64,000 nt of DNA from Paguma larvata (GCA_030068075.1 CM057832.1:73747502-73811501), one strand, 5' to 3'. Numbered from the stretch's first letter, positions 11,550 through 22,700 are shown. Notes: generated by a model not told the origin, from the letters alone. Program-made: numbers and translations.

Positions 11550-12000
11550 TATGTTGCTCCAAGAGTTCCACGAGTCTGCTAACTCTTGCCTCCGTCTGAT
11601 GACCTGCTCCCTTAGATGTTGGGCCAGATCTCTAACTATCCCTGGTGGGTTAACACAGAAGCAGCATTCCTCATTTAGGAAGAGACATAGTCCTCCTTTT
11701 TCGGCAGGTAGCAGGTCTAGCCCTCTCCTGTTTCATAAGACTACCTTTGCTAAAGAGTCTGCTTGATCCTGTAAAGCCACCAGAGCTTTGGCAACTCACT
11801 CGATGTCATCCTGACACGAGTAAGTAGAGGGAGGCTCACGAGAATTGTGACTGAGGCGCCAATCTCTGGGAGTAACTTGGGTTAGCCCTTCAGCAACAAG
11901 TATGGAAAGAGAAATAGGTAGGGGATGACCACGAAATTCGAGAGAGAACGATTTGCTGGAGTTCGTTTAAGTTACTTGGTGATTTCCTTAAGCAGCTGGT
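11550..12000 (-). pseudogene. env transmembrane-subunit remnant
   Basis: Read on the - strand, 11620-11760 encodes a heptad-repeat end, a stop, then the conserved RRGLDLL, a GGLCLFLNEECC segment and GIVRDL. This gives the CX6CC motif of gammaretroviral TM proteins next to an immunosuppressive-domain-like peptide. A faint fusion-peptide-like stretch lies upstream (about 11880-11920). Only about 200 bp separate this from the end of pol, so SU is essentially deleted. Not expressible: stops at several places. Confidence 0.8.
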
Positions 12001-12029
12001 TACAGAGAGTTCTCAGGTGTTGGCTGCAG

Positions 12030-12605
12030 GCCACTTATGGCCCGCTGTCTCATCAAGAGGGATCTGTAGAGGACTATTCTGGTTAGCAGTTACTTTCCAT
12101 TCCAGGCGGTTGTCAGGTGCAGGTGGGCTGCCTTTACTCAAGATGGTGGATCCAGGCGGTTAGTCCTGCAACCTTGAGGGCTGTGGGCTTGGTTAGCACA
12201 ACTAAATAGGGTCCCTTCCAGGTAGGTTTGAGTGGTACCCTTTTCCAACCTTTTATCCAAACCTGGTCCCCTGGTTGGTGAGGGTGTACAGTTATTCCTA
12301 AGGAAATGGGTATCCTGTCTGTCACCCATCTTTGCATCTCAAGTATGTCTAAATTCCCTAGCTCTGTCAGGCCCCTCTTGAGTTTGGCTAGTGGAGAGGG
12401 CCTTCCATGTAGGATCTCGAATGGGGAGAATCCTATTTTTGTCCAGGGTGTACAGCATACTCAGAGAAGCGCTAGGGGTAGTGTATCAGGCCAGGGCAAG
12501 ATAGTTTCCTGACCTAGTTTTGTCATGGCTGATTTAAGGGTCCCGTTCATATGTTCCACTTTCCCAGAACTCTGGGGCTGGTAAGTGTAAGTTCTGCGGA
12601 TACCT
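12030..12605 (-). pseudogene. Integrase C-terminal fragment (pol)
   Basis: Starts abruptly within the end of the catalytic core (SSGKVEHMNGTLK, about 12550-12590), continues through GFSPFEILHGRP near 12405-12440, and ends in the C-terminal domain (PGDQVWIKGW, WKGPYLVVL at about 12200-12280). The zinc-binding domain and first catalytic residues are absent. One frameshift is seen near 12455-12470. Confidence 0.88.
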
Positions 12606-12629
12606 AGGGTTTTTTATGGCTTCCAGTCT

Positions 12630-13690
12630 TACCTAGGGTTTTCACATAGTAGTCCCTGATAGTGCATCATCTGAGCATGAGTTATCCAGGGTTGCCCCCT
12701 GGCGTTCATCAGGGTAATAACTGAATGGGGAACCTTAACATTTAGGTTTTGCCCCAACGCGAGTTTGTCTGCTTCATTGATTAAAAGTGTGGTGGGTGCC
12801 AGGGCCCTCAGACAGGGTGCCATCTTGCCACGACTGAGTCAGTCTGTTTTGAAAGGTATACCATTCACGTCTAAATTCCTGAGTGAAAACCCCTGGGGCC
12901 ACCCCATTGTTGACTTGCAGGAACGGGTTGAAATCTCGTGATGCAGCTGGGAGTCCCAAGGCCAGTGCCTCTGTGAGTTTCGTTCTTATGGTTGTGAACG
13001 CCTTTCTTGATTAGAGCCCCAGAAAAGGGGCGCCCTTTCTTCCCCCTTTAGTGCCTCGTATAGAGGGCTAACTCCAGGAACCTTGGAACTGTATCTTACA
13101 GAATCCTGCTGCTCCCAGAAACTCTCAGACCAGCCGGGGGGTAGTGGGAACTGGAATGGCACAGATGGCCTGTTTCCTTTCTGCTCCCAGCATCTGTTTG
13201 CCTTGGGGAAGTTTGAAGCCCAAATATTTAACTTCCTGTTGGCAAATCTGTTTCTTTTTCTTTGACACTGGGTATTCCACCTCTGCTAGTAGCCTAATTC
13301 GGGCCCTGGTTCCCTCCCAGCACTGGGTCCCCCTGGCACTGACTAGCAGGAGATCATCCACATACTGGATGCTAGGACCCATCCCGGAAACCTGGCTAAG
13401 TCAGATGCAGCACCCCACTGAACAAGGTGGGTGAATTTTTGAATCCTTGTGGCTGTCTAGTCCTAGTGAATTGTTCCTTTGTCCCTGGGGTAGAGTTTTC
13501 CCATTCAAAGGCAGACAGGGGTTGACTGTTAGGCATTCGCTGGAAACAGAAGAAGGTGTCTTTTAAATCTAGACATGTGAACCATCCTGCATCCGAGGGT
13601 ATGAGTCCTGGTAGAGTGTATGGGTTAGGCAACACGGAATGCCATGTGACGACTACTTCATTCATGGCTCTTAGGTCCTGCACAGGGTGG
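12630..13690 (-). pseudogene. Reverse transcriptase pseudogene (pol)
   Basis: Fingers/palm fragment QDLRAMNEVV at about 13650-13683, then FTCLDLKDTFFCF with one of the catalytic aspartates. The YVDD catalytic box is present near 13353-13364 (QYVDDLLLV), then the connection domain (NEADKLALGQNL, about 12730-12790). Several frameshifts and stops separate the parts. The sequence stops being RT-like at about 12630. Confidence 0.9.
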
Positions 13691-14019
13691 TAATCCTTTC
13701 TCCCAGTTTTCGTGGGCAGTAGGGGAGTATTCTATGGTTACTGGCATCATTTTAGAAATCTCCATTTGAGTAACCTGTCCAAGTGTGGCTGGATCCCCAG
13801 GCGTGCCTCCTGTGAGACAACGTATTGGCGTATTTTGACAGGTTGGGCCTTAGGCTTTAGTGGCAATCGATATTGGGGAGTGTTTTGTTTTTTCGTTTTG
13901 TTTTTTGTTTTTTGTTTTTTTTGCCAGACCAGGGGTGTTTCCTTCTGCCCAAACTGAAGGGAATTCAGCTTCCAGCCCGGGGGCCACAATTGGCTCACCA
14001 GGAGGAGAAGTATATAATC

Positions 14020-14425
14020 TCTATTCCTCTTCCCAGGGAATCATCAGGGACAAAATCATGGGTTGAGCCTTTTCGATTAGGTGCAGGTGTGTCTGTCCAT
14101 CCAAAGTGAAGGCTATTTCTGTGTCCAACTTGATGAGGAGGTCTCTACCTAACAGTGAGACTGGGCAGTCAGGCAGATACAGGAATTCATGAACTACTTG
14201 GTGACCCCCCCCAACCGGCATTGTCGGGGACCACAAAATGGCCTTTGGGTTTGCATCCCTGTGGCTCCTATGATGGTAACTTGTCCACCCAAGAGACGTG
14301 CCACTTTGTGTGTCACCACAGAGACCCCAGTGTCAACCATGAAGTCTATTGCCCAGCCCCCTTCCTTCATTTTGACCATGGGCTCATGGGGGCCAGTTAG
14401 ATAGAGCCCTGTCTTTCCCAATCAG
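14020..14425 (-). pseudogene. Retroviral protease pseudogene
   Basis: An aspartic-protease fragment with the active-site triad D-T-G (context FMVDTGVSV, around 14325-14335), followed in another frame by a CPVSLLGRDLL segment at about 14140-14170, typical of the second half of the retroviral protease. At least one frameshift separates the two. Confidence 0.85.
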
Positions 14426-14499
14426 AGGCCACTCCTGCCAGTCAGATCAGGTCAACCTCGGGCGGTTCTGGTTCCTAGCAGCTGGGTGGAGCAGAGGTT

Positions 14500-16658
14500 T
14501 TTGGTTTTTCCTTTTGATGGCTGGGGATTCATTTTTCCAGCGTCCAGATTCTTTGCAGTAGACACATTGATCCATCCCAGTGGTGCCCTTCTTTTCTGTT
14601 CTCGAATCCTTCTCAGTTTCCATGGAGGTCCTTCTGGAAAGGGTGATCACCCCAAGACCCCGGCCAGGAGAGCTGCCTTTTGTTTCATTCTTTGGTCTGC
14701 CTTCTTTCTGGTAGCTCTGTCCTGATTTACAAAAACCTTATTGGCAGTGTCCAATAGTTCAGTGGTGTTCTTTACAGTGAATCCTTCCAATTTCTGAAGC
14801 TTCTATCTAATGTCCCTTTGGGCCTGTCACACGAAGGCAGCATTGACCAGGGGGGCCTCTGGGTCAAATGGTATGTAAACTCTGAAGGCTTCACATAATC
14901 TTTCATAGAAGTCAGTCAGACTCTCTTCTGGTTTTTGTAAGACCTCAGATACCTTTGGCATGTGGGTAGGCTTTCTGGCCCTTGCTTTTACCCTGTGGAG
15001 GAAGGCGTGTTGTTATCTTTCTAACCTTGCCCTTCCTGCTTCTGTGTTGAGATCCTAGCAAGGCTCCCCTTCAGGTATAGCCTCCTGTGCCTAAGTTTCA
15101 ACGTCTAGTTGTCCATCTGGTGCCTGAGTCTGGAGCCATTTTCTGGCTTTGGTGTCGCTTCGTCAGCACTCTTGCATGTTGAAAAGGGTGAACAGAAGCT
15201 GCTTACAGTCGACCCAGGCAGGGCGGTGAGTTTGGAATATGGATTCCAGGAGATCTGTCATCACTAGAGGCTTCTCAGAGGGGGGCAGCGTGTGGTGTTG
15301 CCAGTTGAGGAGGTCAGTAGTGGAGAACGGTTGGTAGTAGAAAACCGACCCCCATCTTGTAGGGTCCAGTCAGGGCCTATTGTTGGGAGCCATTTTGGGC
15401 TCACAGGTTGAGACCCCTCCCTGTGTGGAAAAGGTTTAAGCAAAGCTCCCGCCGGCCAAAATGGCACCTAGTCTTACCTCCTTCTAAATAATTTTTCAGG
15501 CTTGGATTTCTTGAGCTACTCTCCTTGGCCCCAAAGAATGTAATGCTCTTTTGTTTTATGGCATTTAGATAGAAGGGAAGGACCTGGAGCACATGCTTTG
15601 ATGGATTACATCTGAATGAGAGTAGCCTGGCCAGAAGTAACCTTAAAGTTGCATCTTGGGGATGGGTTGCACCTCCCCTATTGTAGTTGGAAGAATAGGC
15701 AGAATGACTCCTGGCCTGTTTGTAGATAATTAACATTAAGGCCTTAAGAAAACACCCTGTTCTCTCCCCCCACCCTAAATTTATATGTTAATTGTCCTGA
15801 AACCAGCATACAGGATTGAGGAAGTTGCTGCCCTACTGGTAAAAGTGCATTACTGTTAAAGAGATCAAACTATGGAATGTCACTCATTGATGTAATGTCC
15901 CTCTCTACCTTTAAAAATAAAGACACTGAGACCAGCAGGGCGGAGATGCCAGAATTGCCAGGGCTGCCTGATTGGTCATCTCTCTCCTGGCTCTCTCATT
16001 TCCTTTCGCCTGACCATCCATCCTTCGGGGACTCCTAGATTCACTGGAATTGGACCCCGGCAGCCTATTCTCTGTGGACCCCTAGTCTCCACAATGGCCT
16101 CTGCATTGCTATCCGAGGCCTTGGACCTAAGGCATCTTCCTTCAGGTTTTCCAGGTTGGAGCAGACTGGCCACTGGTAGAGGCGAGACTGATGGGTAGAC
16201 TGTCAGCTAAGTGACGTTCCCCTCTCTCTATTGATGGGGTGCAGGAGGCATATGGTGGCAGAAATGCAAGGACTTCTTCTGAATTTTCTTGGAGGATGAG
16301 GGGTGGTTTTTTCTGCTGTGAGGTCTTCTTCTCGACCTGTGCCACTAAGACCCTACATTGTCCCTTACTGTTAACACAGAACTGGACCCAAGGTGACTTG
16401 ACTTGGGCTATTTCCAGCCACGGATGGATGTATGGAATTGATACTGGTGGTTAGGGTCTCCAGTAACTACTTTATAGACAGCTCAGACTGTGGTGCCCTC
16501 AGGGGGCCAGCCTACACTGAATATGGGCCATTCTAATTTGCAGAGGGTGCGTAATTCCCCGGGGGTCAATTTGACCCCCACAGTCACCTGAAAAATCCCT
16601 TTTTAAAATTCTTAATCATACACTCCAAAACAGTTGGTTTTGAGAAATTTCCCCCCAT
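14500..16658 (-). pseudogene. gag pseudogene of the class I provirus
   Basis: The reading frame opens at an ATG at 16658 followed by GGG (Met-Gly), a retained N-myristoylation context. A recognisable gammaretroviral matrix domain follows (VGVKLTPGELRTLC, then VGWPPEG at about 16500-16590), with in-frame stops. The class II LTR at 15381-16062 splits the p12/capsid part. The capsid segment is frameshifted (about 14800-15240). The nucleocapsid zinc knuckle near 14550 has kept its first two Cys, but the His is Arg and the last Cys is Ser. Not translatable as one protein. Confidence 0.85.
15381..16062 (+). mobile_element. Class II (betaretrovirus-type) solo LTR inside class I gag
   Basis: 682 bp starting TGTTGGGAGCC and ending ..GACCCCGGCA, both typical of class II LTRs, with AATAAA at 15916-15921. 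It is flanked by the perfect 6-bp duplication GCCTAT (15375-15380 and 16063-16068), the size class II integrases make. Orientation is opposite to the host provirus. No internal region remains, so it arose by LTR-LTR recombination. Confidence 0.9.
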
Positions 16659-17226
16659 CCTCATAGCCTAGATGTATCCCTCCTGATGTAGGGTGTTGCA
16701 GGACAAACACGAAGGAAGAAGTCGCTTCATCCGCCTGGCCGCTCCCCCACGGGGATTTAGACATCTCTTAGCATTGGCAGGTCAATATAAACCCCTGACC
16801 AGTATCAGGCCTCTGTGGACCTGGTTCTGCCTTGAGCCATATGAGGTTGTCATGGAATCTCAGGGTGGGACCCACTCAGGCTCCATAGCCGACACTGGAG
16901 CATGGGCACTCGCACGCACATTCAGACAGAGTGCAGACTTCCATCCAGGACATCCCTATTCTATGTGTCGACTATGTCACCCAGGAGACCAACCTCCCCT
17001 TCTGCCTGGTCTGAAATCCCCAGGGACCCTTGCCAATCCGATGTCTTGAGACAGGCCTCTCCTGTTCCCCCTGGAGTCCGTTCGAGTACAGCTTTGGCTG
17101 ACTTTTGTCAGGATGCAGTGAAATTACCGGCAACAGGCCTTCCTTTCAGTAGCAGGGGCCCGTGACGAGTGGCCTCTCTGCTGGCCTCCGACAACAGTGG
17201 CTTAAGAGGCCAGTGTGGCTGTCAGC
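16659..17226 (-). other. Proviral leader between primer site and gag
   Basis: About 570 bp of class I leader with no domain visible. It would contain the packaging signal and splice donor in a live virus; I cannot point to either with confidence. Confidence 0.55.
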
Positions 17227-17244
17227 TTCCTGGCCAATGCATCA
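17227..17244 (-). other. Primer-binding site, tRNA-Gly type
   Basis: Viral-strand tgatgcattggccaggaa, a few bases inside the 5' LTR. It matches the complement of the 3' end of mammalian tRNA-Gly (TGGTGCATTGGCCGGGAA) at 16 of 18 positions. Both differences are G-to-A, the usual decay of such sites. Confidence 0.85.
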
Positions 17245-17248
17245 AAAA

Positions 17249-17588
17249 TTTTACGGCAAATACTCGGCACCTAAGAAGAGACAAGTGGTATGCACTCGGG
17301 GAATCAGAAAAGACTGTTTATTTTGCGCTGGCGCTGGGCCAGCAGAGTCACTTCCAAAGGCCCAACTGGAGCAGGCCTTCTATTATACCTGGCTAGCTTC
17401 CGGGTACTTGGAAGCATTCTATTGGCTGCACAGGGGCAGGAGGGCACTATTGGTTGTGCTACGTGGGCAGTTGGCTGATGCAAGAGGCAAGTAAGATTAC
17501 AGAAGCCAAAAGCCTGAAAGGGGAGTATCTGGCCCCTGGCATCTGGCTGGCCCTTTTTTTAATCTGCTCTTGCCGGCTTTCCTGCTCA
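17249..17588 (-). repeat. 5' LTR of the class I provirus
   Basis: About 340 bp, aligned end to end with the 3' LTR. Viral start TGAGCAGG is at 17588; the polyadenylation signal AATAAA is at 17322-17317. The viral 3' terminus has decayed (..GTAAAA instead of ..GTAACA). Confidence 0.92.
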
Positions 17589-17592
17589 AGAT

Positions 17593-19385
17593 GGTGAAGA
17601 TCATAACAGGCTGGAAAGGATTATGCACAGAAGATGGAAAGAGAGATTGTTGAAGTTATACAGATTATGCAGAAACCTACAAAACAATCACAAACATGAA
17701 TAATGCATCAGAATTTTCATAATCTTGCTGCGGTGTAATGAGTTGCTGGGAAAATACACTGTGATGAACAGCGAGGTCCATGAAAGAGGCTGAGCATGCA
17801 TTTTGTCGAATATTTGTCCCACTTGACTTGTACAGAGATGGCCTTTTTCATCCACGTGCTACTTTTGCTGTCTCCACGAACCATAACGCCTGCCTTTTAT
17901 TTGACTTGGAGCCATGAAGGCAAATAATTTTATACACTTCATAGTGGTTGAAGATAAATGGAGGCACGTCAAACATTTTAGAGGTTTACTTAAGGAAAAC
18001 TCCATTCGAATCAGGCTGCAACCAGTCTTTCAGATGGAAAGCTTTGGGGAGATGTACAAAATGTAAGACTACTGTACGGAGAAGGAAACAGGAACAAGGA
18101 AGTCATCCTGGACAAAAAAGGCAGGATGGTTATCACTAGGTCAATTTCCTTTGAGGGATGACTGAGATCCGTCATGCGGATGACCTAACCAGCGCTGATC
18201 AGGCGATGATTCCTGATTGACTGGTTGAAGATGCCATTCCATCAAGAGCCAAAATTGTAATTAACTTAAATCTTGGTTTTGCGACGTGCAGCTTGGCCCA
18301 AGCGGCTTCATTGGGGGGACCTGTTGTCTTGCTTTTTAACAATAGCTAATGTGAAATGGTTTCAAAGAAAATAATTTCTTACCTCACTATTTAGGTTTAA
18401 GGCAGGTAGAGGACATATCCATGACCCTGTGTGATTCATACCTTCTTAATTGCTAAGTATCACAAAAGAAGCATTCTCATTCTCTTCAAAAACTAAAAAG
18501 TAATAATAATGTCGACATTACAATGTGAACAACAGAAAGGAAGTCTTGCAAGGTTTACTTTAGTTAAATATGAGGTCACCGTGACGGCTTTAGTCCTCTC
18601 TTTTTGCCAGGATGTGGGAGAGCAAGTCTGGCAACAGAACTCAAAGCGTTGAATAATGGTGATTTGAGGGCAGAGTCAGGAAATTACAATGGAAAGACAA
18701 ACAAGAAATCTGGGTTTTTGTTTTGAGGAGGGTGGAGAGAAATAGTTTAACGCAAGTATTAAATTATTCTTTGTGTCTATTTACCTTACTCGTTAACTGT
18801 GGAGAGCTCACTTTCTATTATTTTTCAAAACAAAGACATGCTTCCATTTCATTAAAAATTGCTCAATCTTCTCAGCAAAGCTCAAAGGTTATGAATAAAA
18901 TTTGATCAGTTTCTTTTCATATCTTTCATAAAGCTTCTTCAAAAATTTAGAGCAGTTAAGTAAACTTTTTAGAATATAGGCAAGTTTTACATCAAGAGTC
19001 TTTTGACATCATGATACAATTTATTTTTAAAAGCACAGATTTAATATAAATCTCTTGTTCATCCTGCTACTGCAAGGAAGCTAATTTAATTTCCCTATAT
19101 ATTAAGGTTCATATTTTGGTACTGATGAGTTATATTATGTATATTGCTAGAGGAATCGGAATAGTCTGGTAAATGTAGAAATCAAATGAGATAAAAAGGA
19201 CCAAGTTCTTAATGAAGCAACTAATATCAATGTTATAAATATATCACTTGTCTTTTTCAAGTCAGAGTTTTTCTTACCATAATAGAAAAAGGTTAAAATT
19301 GCTACATTGATTTATAAAATAGTTTTGCTAGATTGGTAAGAATTCCAGTGTCATTTAAAAAGAAATCAAACTCACTTCACTGTTT
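17593..19385. other. Intergenic, unclassified old sequence
   Basis: 1.8 kb without SINEs. Parts (about 18100-18500) have the look of decayed ERVL-type internal sequence, but I cannot place them. No coding frame beyond 63 codons. Confidence 0.4.
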
Positions 19386-19390
19386 ACTCA

Positions 19391-19755
19391 TGTTAAAGAT
19401 AAGACAACAGGCCCCAAATGGAGTCACTTATGCTAAGCCCCATGTCACCAAACCAAGACTTAACTTAAATGCGGTTTTGGCCCTCCTAGAAATGGTACAG
19501 GAAACCAGGTCATCAGGAATTTCCTACTCAGCACTAGTTAGGTCATAGACCCCAGCCTTCTCCTAAAGGCAAGTAACCTTGTAATAACCAACTTGCTTTT
19601 TTGCTTAGCATAATTTCTTCATTACTGCTCCTTTCTACCTATAAAAGTCTTTCATTCTGTACAGCTCCTCACAGCTCTTTTCTATTTGCTAGATAGGACG
19701 CTGTCTGATTCATGAATTATTGAATGAATCCAATAAGACCTCTAAAAGTTACTCA
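19391..19755 (+). mobile_element. ERV-type solo LTR, family not assigned
   Basis: Starts TGTTAAAGATAAGACAACAG, has a TATA-like TATAAAAG at about 19640 and an AATGAATCCAATAAGACC polyadenylation region near 19722. ACTCA occurs at both ends (19386-19390 and 19751-19755), either a 5-bp duplication or partly the LTR end. Confidence 0.65.
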
Positions 19756-19760
19756 ATTGA

Positions 19761-20085
19761 GGAGCCTTGGCTGGCTCAGTTTGTAGAGGTGGCAACTTTT
19801 TTTTTTTAATGTTTATTTGTTTTGAGAGAGGGAGGGTGCAAGTGGGGGAGGAGCAGAGAGAAAAGCCTAAGCAGGTTCCACTCTGGCAGCGCAGAGCTAG
19901 ATGTGGGGCTCTATCCCATGAACGGTGAGATCATGACCTGAGCCGAAATCAAGACTCAAATGCCCAACTGACTGAGCCACCCAGGTGCCCCAAGCATGCA
20001 ATTCTTGATCTCAAGGTTGTGTGTTTAAGCCCCACATGGGGCACAGAGCTTACTTAAAAAAATAAAATAAAATAAAAGAGAACAT
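19761..20085 (+). mobile_element. Short CAN-SINE containing a nested CAN-SINE
   Basis: Outer short-type copy (19761-19797 and about 19992-20078) flanked by a 17-bp target repeat AAAAGTTACTCA(A/G)TTGA. It is split by the inner - strand copy. Confidence 0.88.
19797..19991 (-). mobile_element. CAN-SINE nested in another SINE
   Basis: Full-type copy from the T-run to CACCCAGGTGCCCC; target repeat GCAA(C/G)/GCAT-like is weak. Confidence 0.9.
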
Positions 20086-20106
20086 AAAAGTTACTCAGTT
20101 GAATCT

Positions 20107-20308
20107 TTTTAAATGTTTATTTTTAAGGGAGAGAGACAGAGTGTGAGTGGGGGAGAGGCAGAGAGAGAGGGAGATTCAGATTCTGAAGCAGGCTCCAGGC
20201 TCCGAGCTGTCAGCACAGAGCCTGATGTGGGGCTTGAACCCACAAATTATAAGGTCATGACCTGAGTCGAAGTTGGATGCCTAACTGACTGAGCCACCCA
20301 GGCACCCT
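20107..20308 (-). mobile_element. CAN-SINE
   Basis: Ends CACCCAGGCACCC; begins 20 bp after the outer SINE above. Confidence 0.92.
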
Positions 20309-21258
20309 AGAGTCTATTTTTAAACTTGATTTGGATGGGGGATCCAAGGGTTGTGTAACTGTCAGCAAATTCATTTGTAAATTCTACATAGTGAAGGACA
20401 TCAGAATATGCCACCATGAAATTATGCGTCTTTGGCACATGCATTATTTTGAGCGAACAGCCATAGATAGTCAGCAGGGACAAGAAAAGCTTTAAAAACA
20501 GAGTACAGGTTTCCTTTTATAAAGAAGATTTATATTTATAAAAGAAATTTCTATTTGTAATGATGTCTTTCTCTCTCTCCTGTACTAGGAGTTGGAGGAA
20601 CCTTAACAACTCTTACCAATGGGAAGACATCTGCATGCCAAGCCTTCCTAAACAACCCTGGTTTGGGGCTCACTAAAATGCCAGAGACCTAATCATAGGA
20701 CTGTAGAATATTTCCGCTCCCTGTATATCCTGCCACCCCACTACTAAATGCCCACTTCCAGTAGTTTCTGTTATTCCGTGTATCATGTCTGACTTCCAAC
20801 AAAAAATTATAGAGTATACTAAAGTGCAAAAAACACAGTTTGAAGAGAGAGAAAGCAACTATCAGAACCAGACCTAGATATGGTGGGGATGTTAGAATTA
20901 GCTGACTGTGAATTTCAGACAACTAAGATTAATATGTAAGGGCTCTCATGGAGAAACTAGACGGCATGCAAGAAAAGGTGCACGTGTAGTTAGAGAGATA
21001 GGGATTCTAAGAAAGAATAAAAAAGAAATGTTAGAGCTAAAAGAAAAAAATCAACTGTAGCAGAAGTGAACGCCTCTGATGGGCTAAGATTGAGGATATG
21101 TCTATACAAACCTCCAAAGCAGAAAAGCAAAGAGGAAGGGGGATGGAAAAAATTGGGACGGAGTACCCAGTAACAATGGGGCAGCCACAGAGGATGTAAC
21201 ATACACATAATGGGTCTCCCAATGAAGAAGACAGAGGAACAGAAGAAATATTTGAAGC

Positions 21259-21472
21259 AGGGGTGCCTGGATGGCTGTTGGTTAAGCATCTGACTCTTGA
21301 TTTCGATTCAGATCACGATCTCATGGTTGGTGGGATTGAGCCCCAGGTAGAGCTCTTCGCTGGCAGTATGGAGCCCGCTTGAGATTCTCTTTCTCCCTCC
21401 CTTTTTGCCCTTCGCTCACGCACATGCCCACTCTCTCTCTCAAAATAAAAATAATTTTTTGAAAAACACATT
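21259..21472 (+). mobile_element. CAN-SINE inside L1
   Basis: Head GGGGTGCCTGGATGGCTG; flanks GAAATATTTGAAG(C/G) repeated on both sides. Confidence 0.92.
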
Positions 21473-22059
21473 TATTAAAAAAAAGGAAGAGGAAATATTT
21501 GAAGGGATAATGACCGGGAAGTTCCCCAAATTAATGTCAGACAGGAAACCACAGATCCAGGAAGCCCAGAGAACACCGGGCAAGATAAATGTCAAGAGAA
21601 CTACACCTAGGCATATCGTCTTCAAACGGTGAAAAATTAAAGAGAAAAAAAAAATTAGAAGAAGCCAGAGGTAAAAACACCCTTACCTATATAAGAGTGA
21701 AAGTAAGAACTAGCTCCAGTTTCTCCTCAGAAACAAGCTAGAAGAGAGCAGAGTGAAATATTTAAAGTATTAGAAGGAACAAACCACCAACCTAGAATTC
21801 TATATCCTGTGAAATTATCCTTCCCAAGTGTAAGAGAAACAAAGACTCTCGCAGAAAAATAAATATTGAAGGAATTTGTCAGTAGAACTGCCTTGCAAGA
21901 AGTAGTACAAGAAGTTCTTAAAAGAGAAAGAAAATGATATAGGCCAGAAACTTGGAGATGCAGAGAAAGAGTAAAAGCATTAGAGAAGGCATAAGGTAAG
22001 TAAAGACTTTAATTTTTCTTATTCTTTTTATTTATTTATTTTGAAATTTTCTTTTATGT

Positions 22060-22251
22060 TTTAAAGTGTGTTTATTTTATTTTTGAGAGACAGAAAGAAA
22101 GAGAGAGAGCGTGAGCATGTGAGTGGGGGAGAGGCAGAGACAGAGGGAGAGAGAAAATCCCCGTGGGGCTCAAAGGCACAAACCGTGAGATCATGACCTG
22201 AGCTGATGTCAAGAGGCAGAAGCTTAACCAACTGAGCCACCCAGGCATACC
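22060..22251 (-). mobile_element. CAN-SINE
   Basis: First of three SINEs in a row within the L1 region. Confidence 0.9.
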
Positions 22252-22263
22252 TAAATTTTATTT

Positions 22264-22472
22264 TATTTAAAAAATTTTTTAACATTTATTTATTTTTGAG
22301 AGACAGAGCACGAGCAGGAAAGGGGCAGAGAGAGAGAGGGAGACACAGAATCCGAAGGAGGCTGTAGGCTTTGAGCTCAGCACAGAGCCCGATGTGGGGC
22401 TCGAACCCACAAACCATGAGATCATGCCCTGAGCCGAAGTCGGATGCTTCACCAACTGAGCCACCCAGGTGA
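22264..22472 (-). mobile_element. CAN-SINE
   Basis: Second of the row; head end CACCCAGGTGAC. Confidence 0.9.
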
Positions 22473-22474
22473 CT

Positions 22475-22563
22475 AAGATTTTAGTGTTAAGTAATCTCTA
22501 CATTCAACATAGGGCTCGAACTCACAACCCTGAGATCAATAGTCTCTACAGACTGCGCCCCTT
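22475..22563 (-). mobile_element. CAN-SINE, short type
   Basis: Third of the row; tRNA-like half only, ending GACTGCGCCCC. Confidence 0.78.
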
Positions 22564-22639
22564 AGTTTTCTTATTCTTAATTGATCAAACAAATAATTGT
22601 TCAAAATGTAATAGCAACAATGTATTTGATCACACACAT

Positions 22640-22690
22640 ATATTTATGTATAAATATAAGCATATATATAAATATATATATATTTATGTA
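22640..22690. repeat. AT microsatellite
   Basis: ATATATTTATGTATAAATAT-type repeats directly left of the solo LTR insertion site. Confidence 0.85.
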
Positions 22691-22700
22691 TAAGTAAAAT

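Larger units (their letters stand above)
10867..17588 (-). mobile_element. Class I (gammaretrovirus-like) endogenous provirus, degenerate, both LTRs present
   Basis: Complete insertion flanked by the 4-bp duplication AGAT (10863-10866 and 17589-17592). In viral order from high to low coordinates: 5' LTR, tRNA-Gly-type primer site, leader, gag, protease, reverse transcriptase, truncated integrase, truncated env TM, polypurine tract, 3' LTR. Every frame carries stops or frameshifts, so nothing intact is encoded. Much of RNase H/integrase and env SU is deleted. A class II solo LTR has inserted into gag. The family name is not assigned. Confidence 0.95.
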
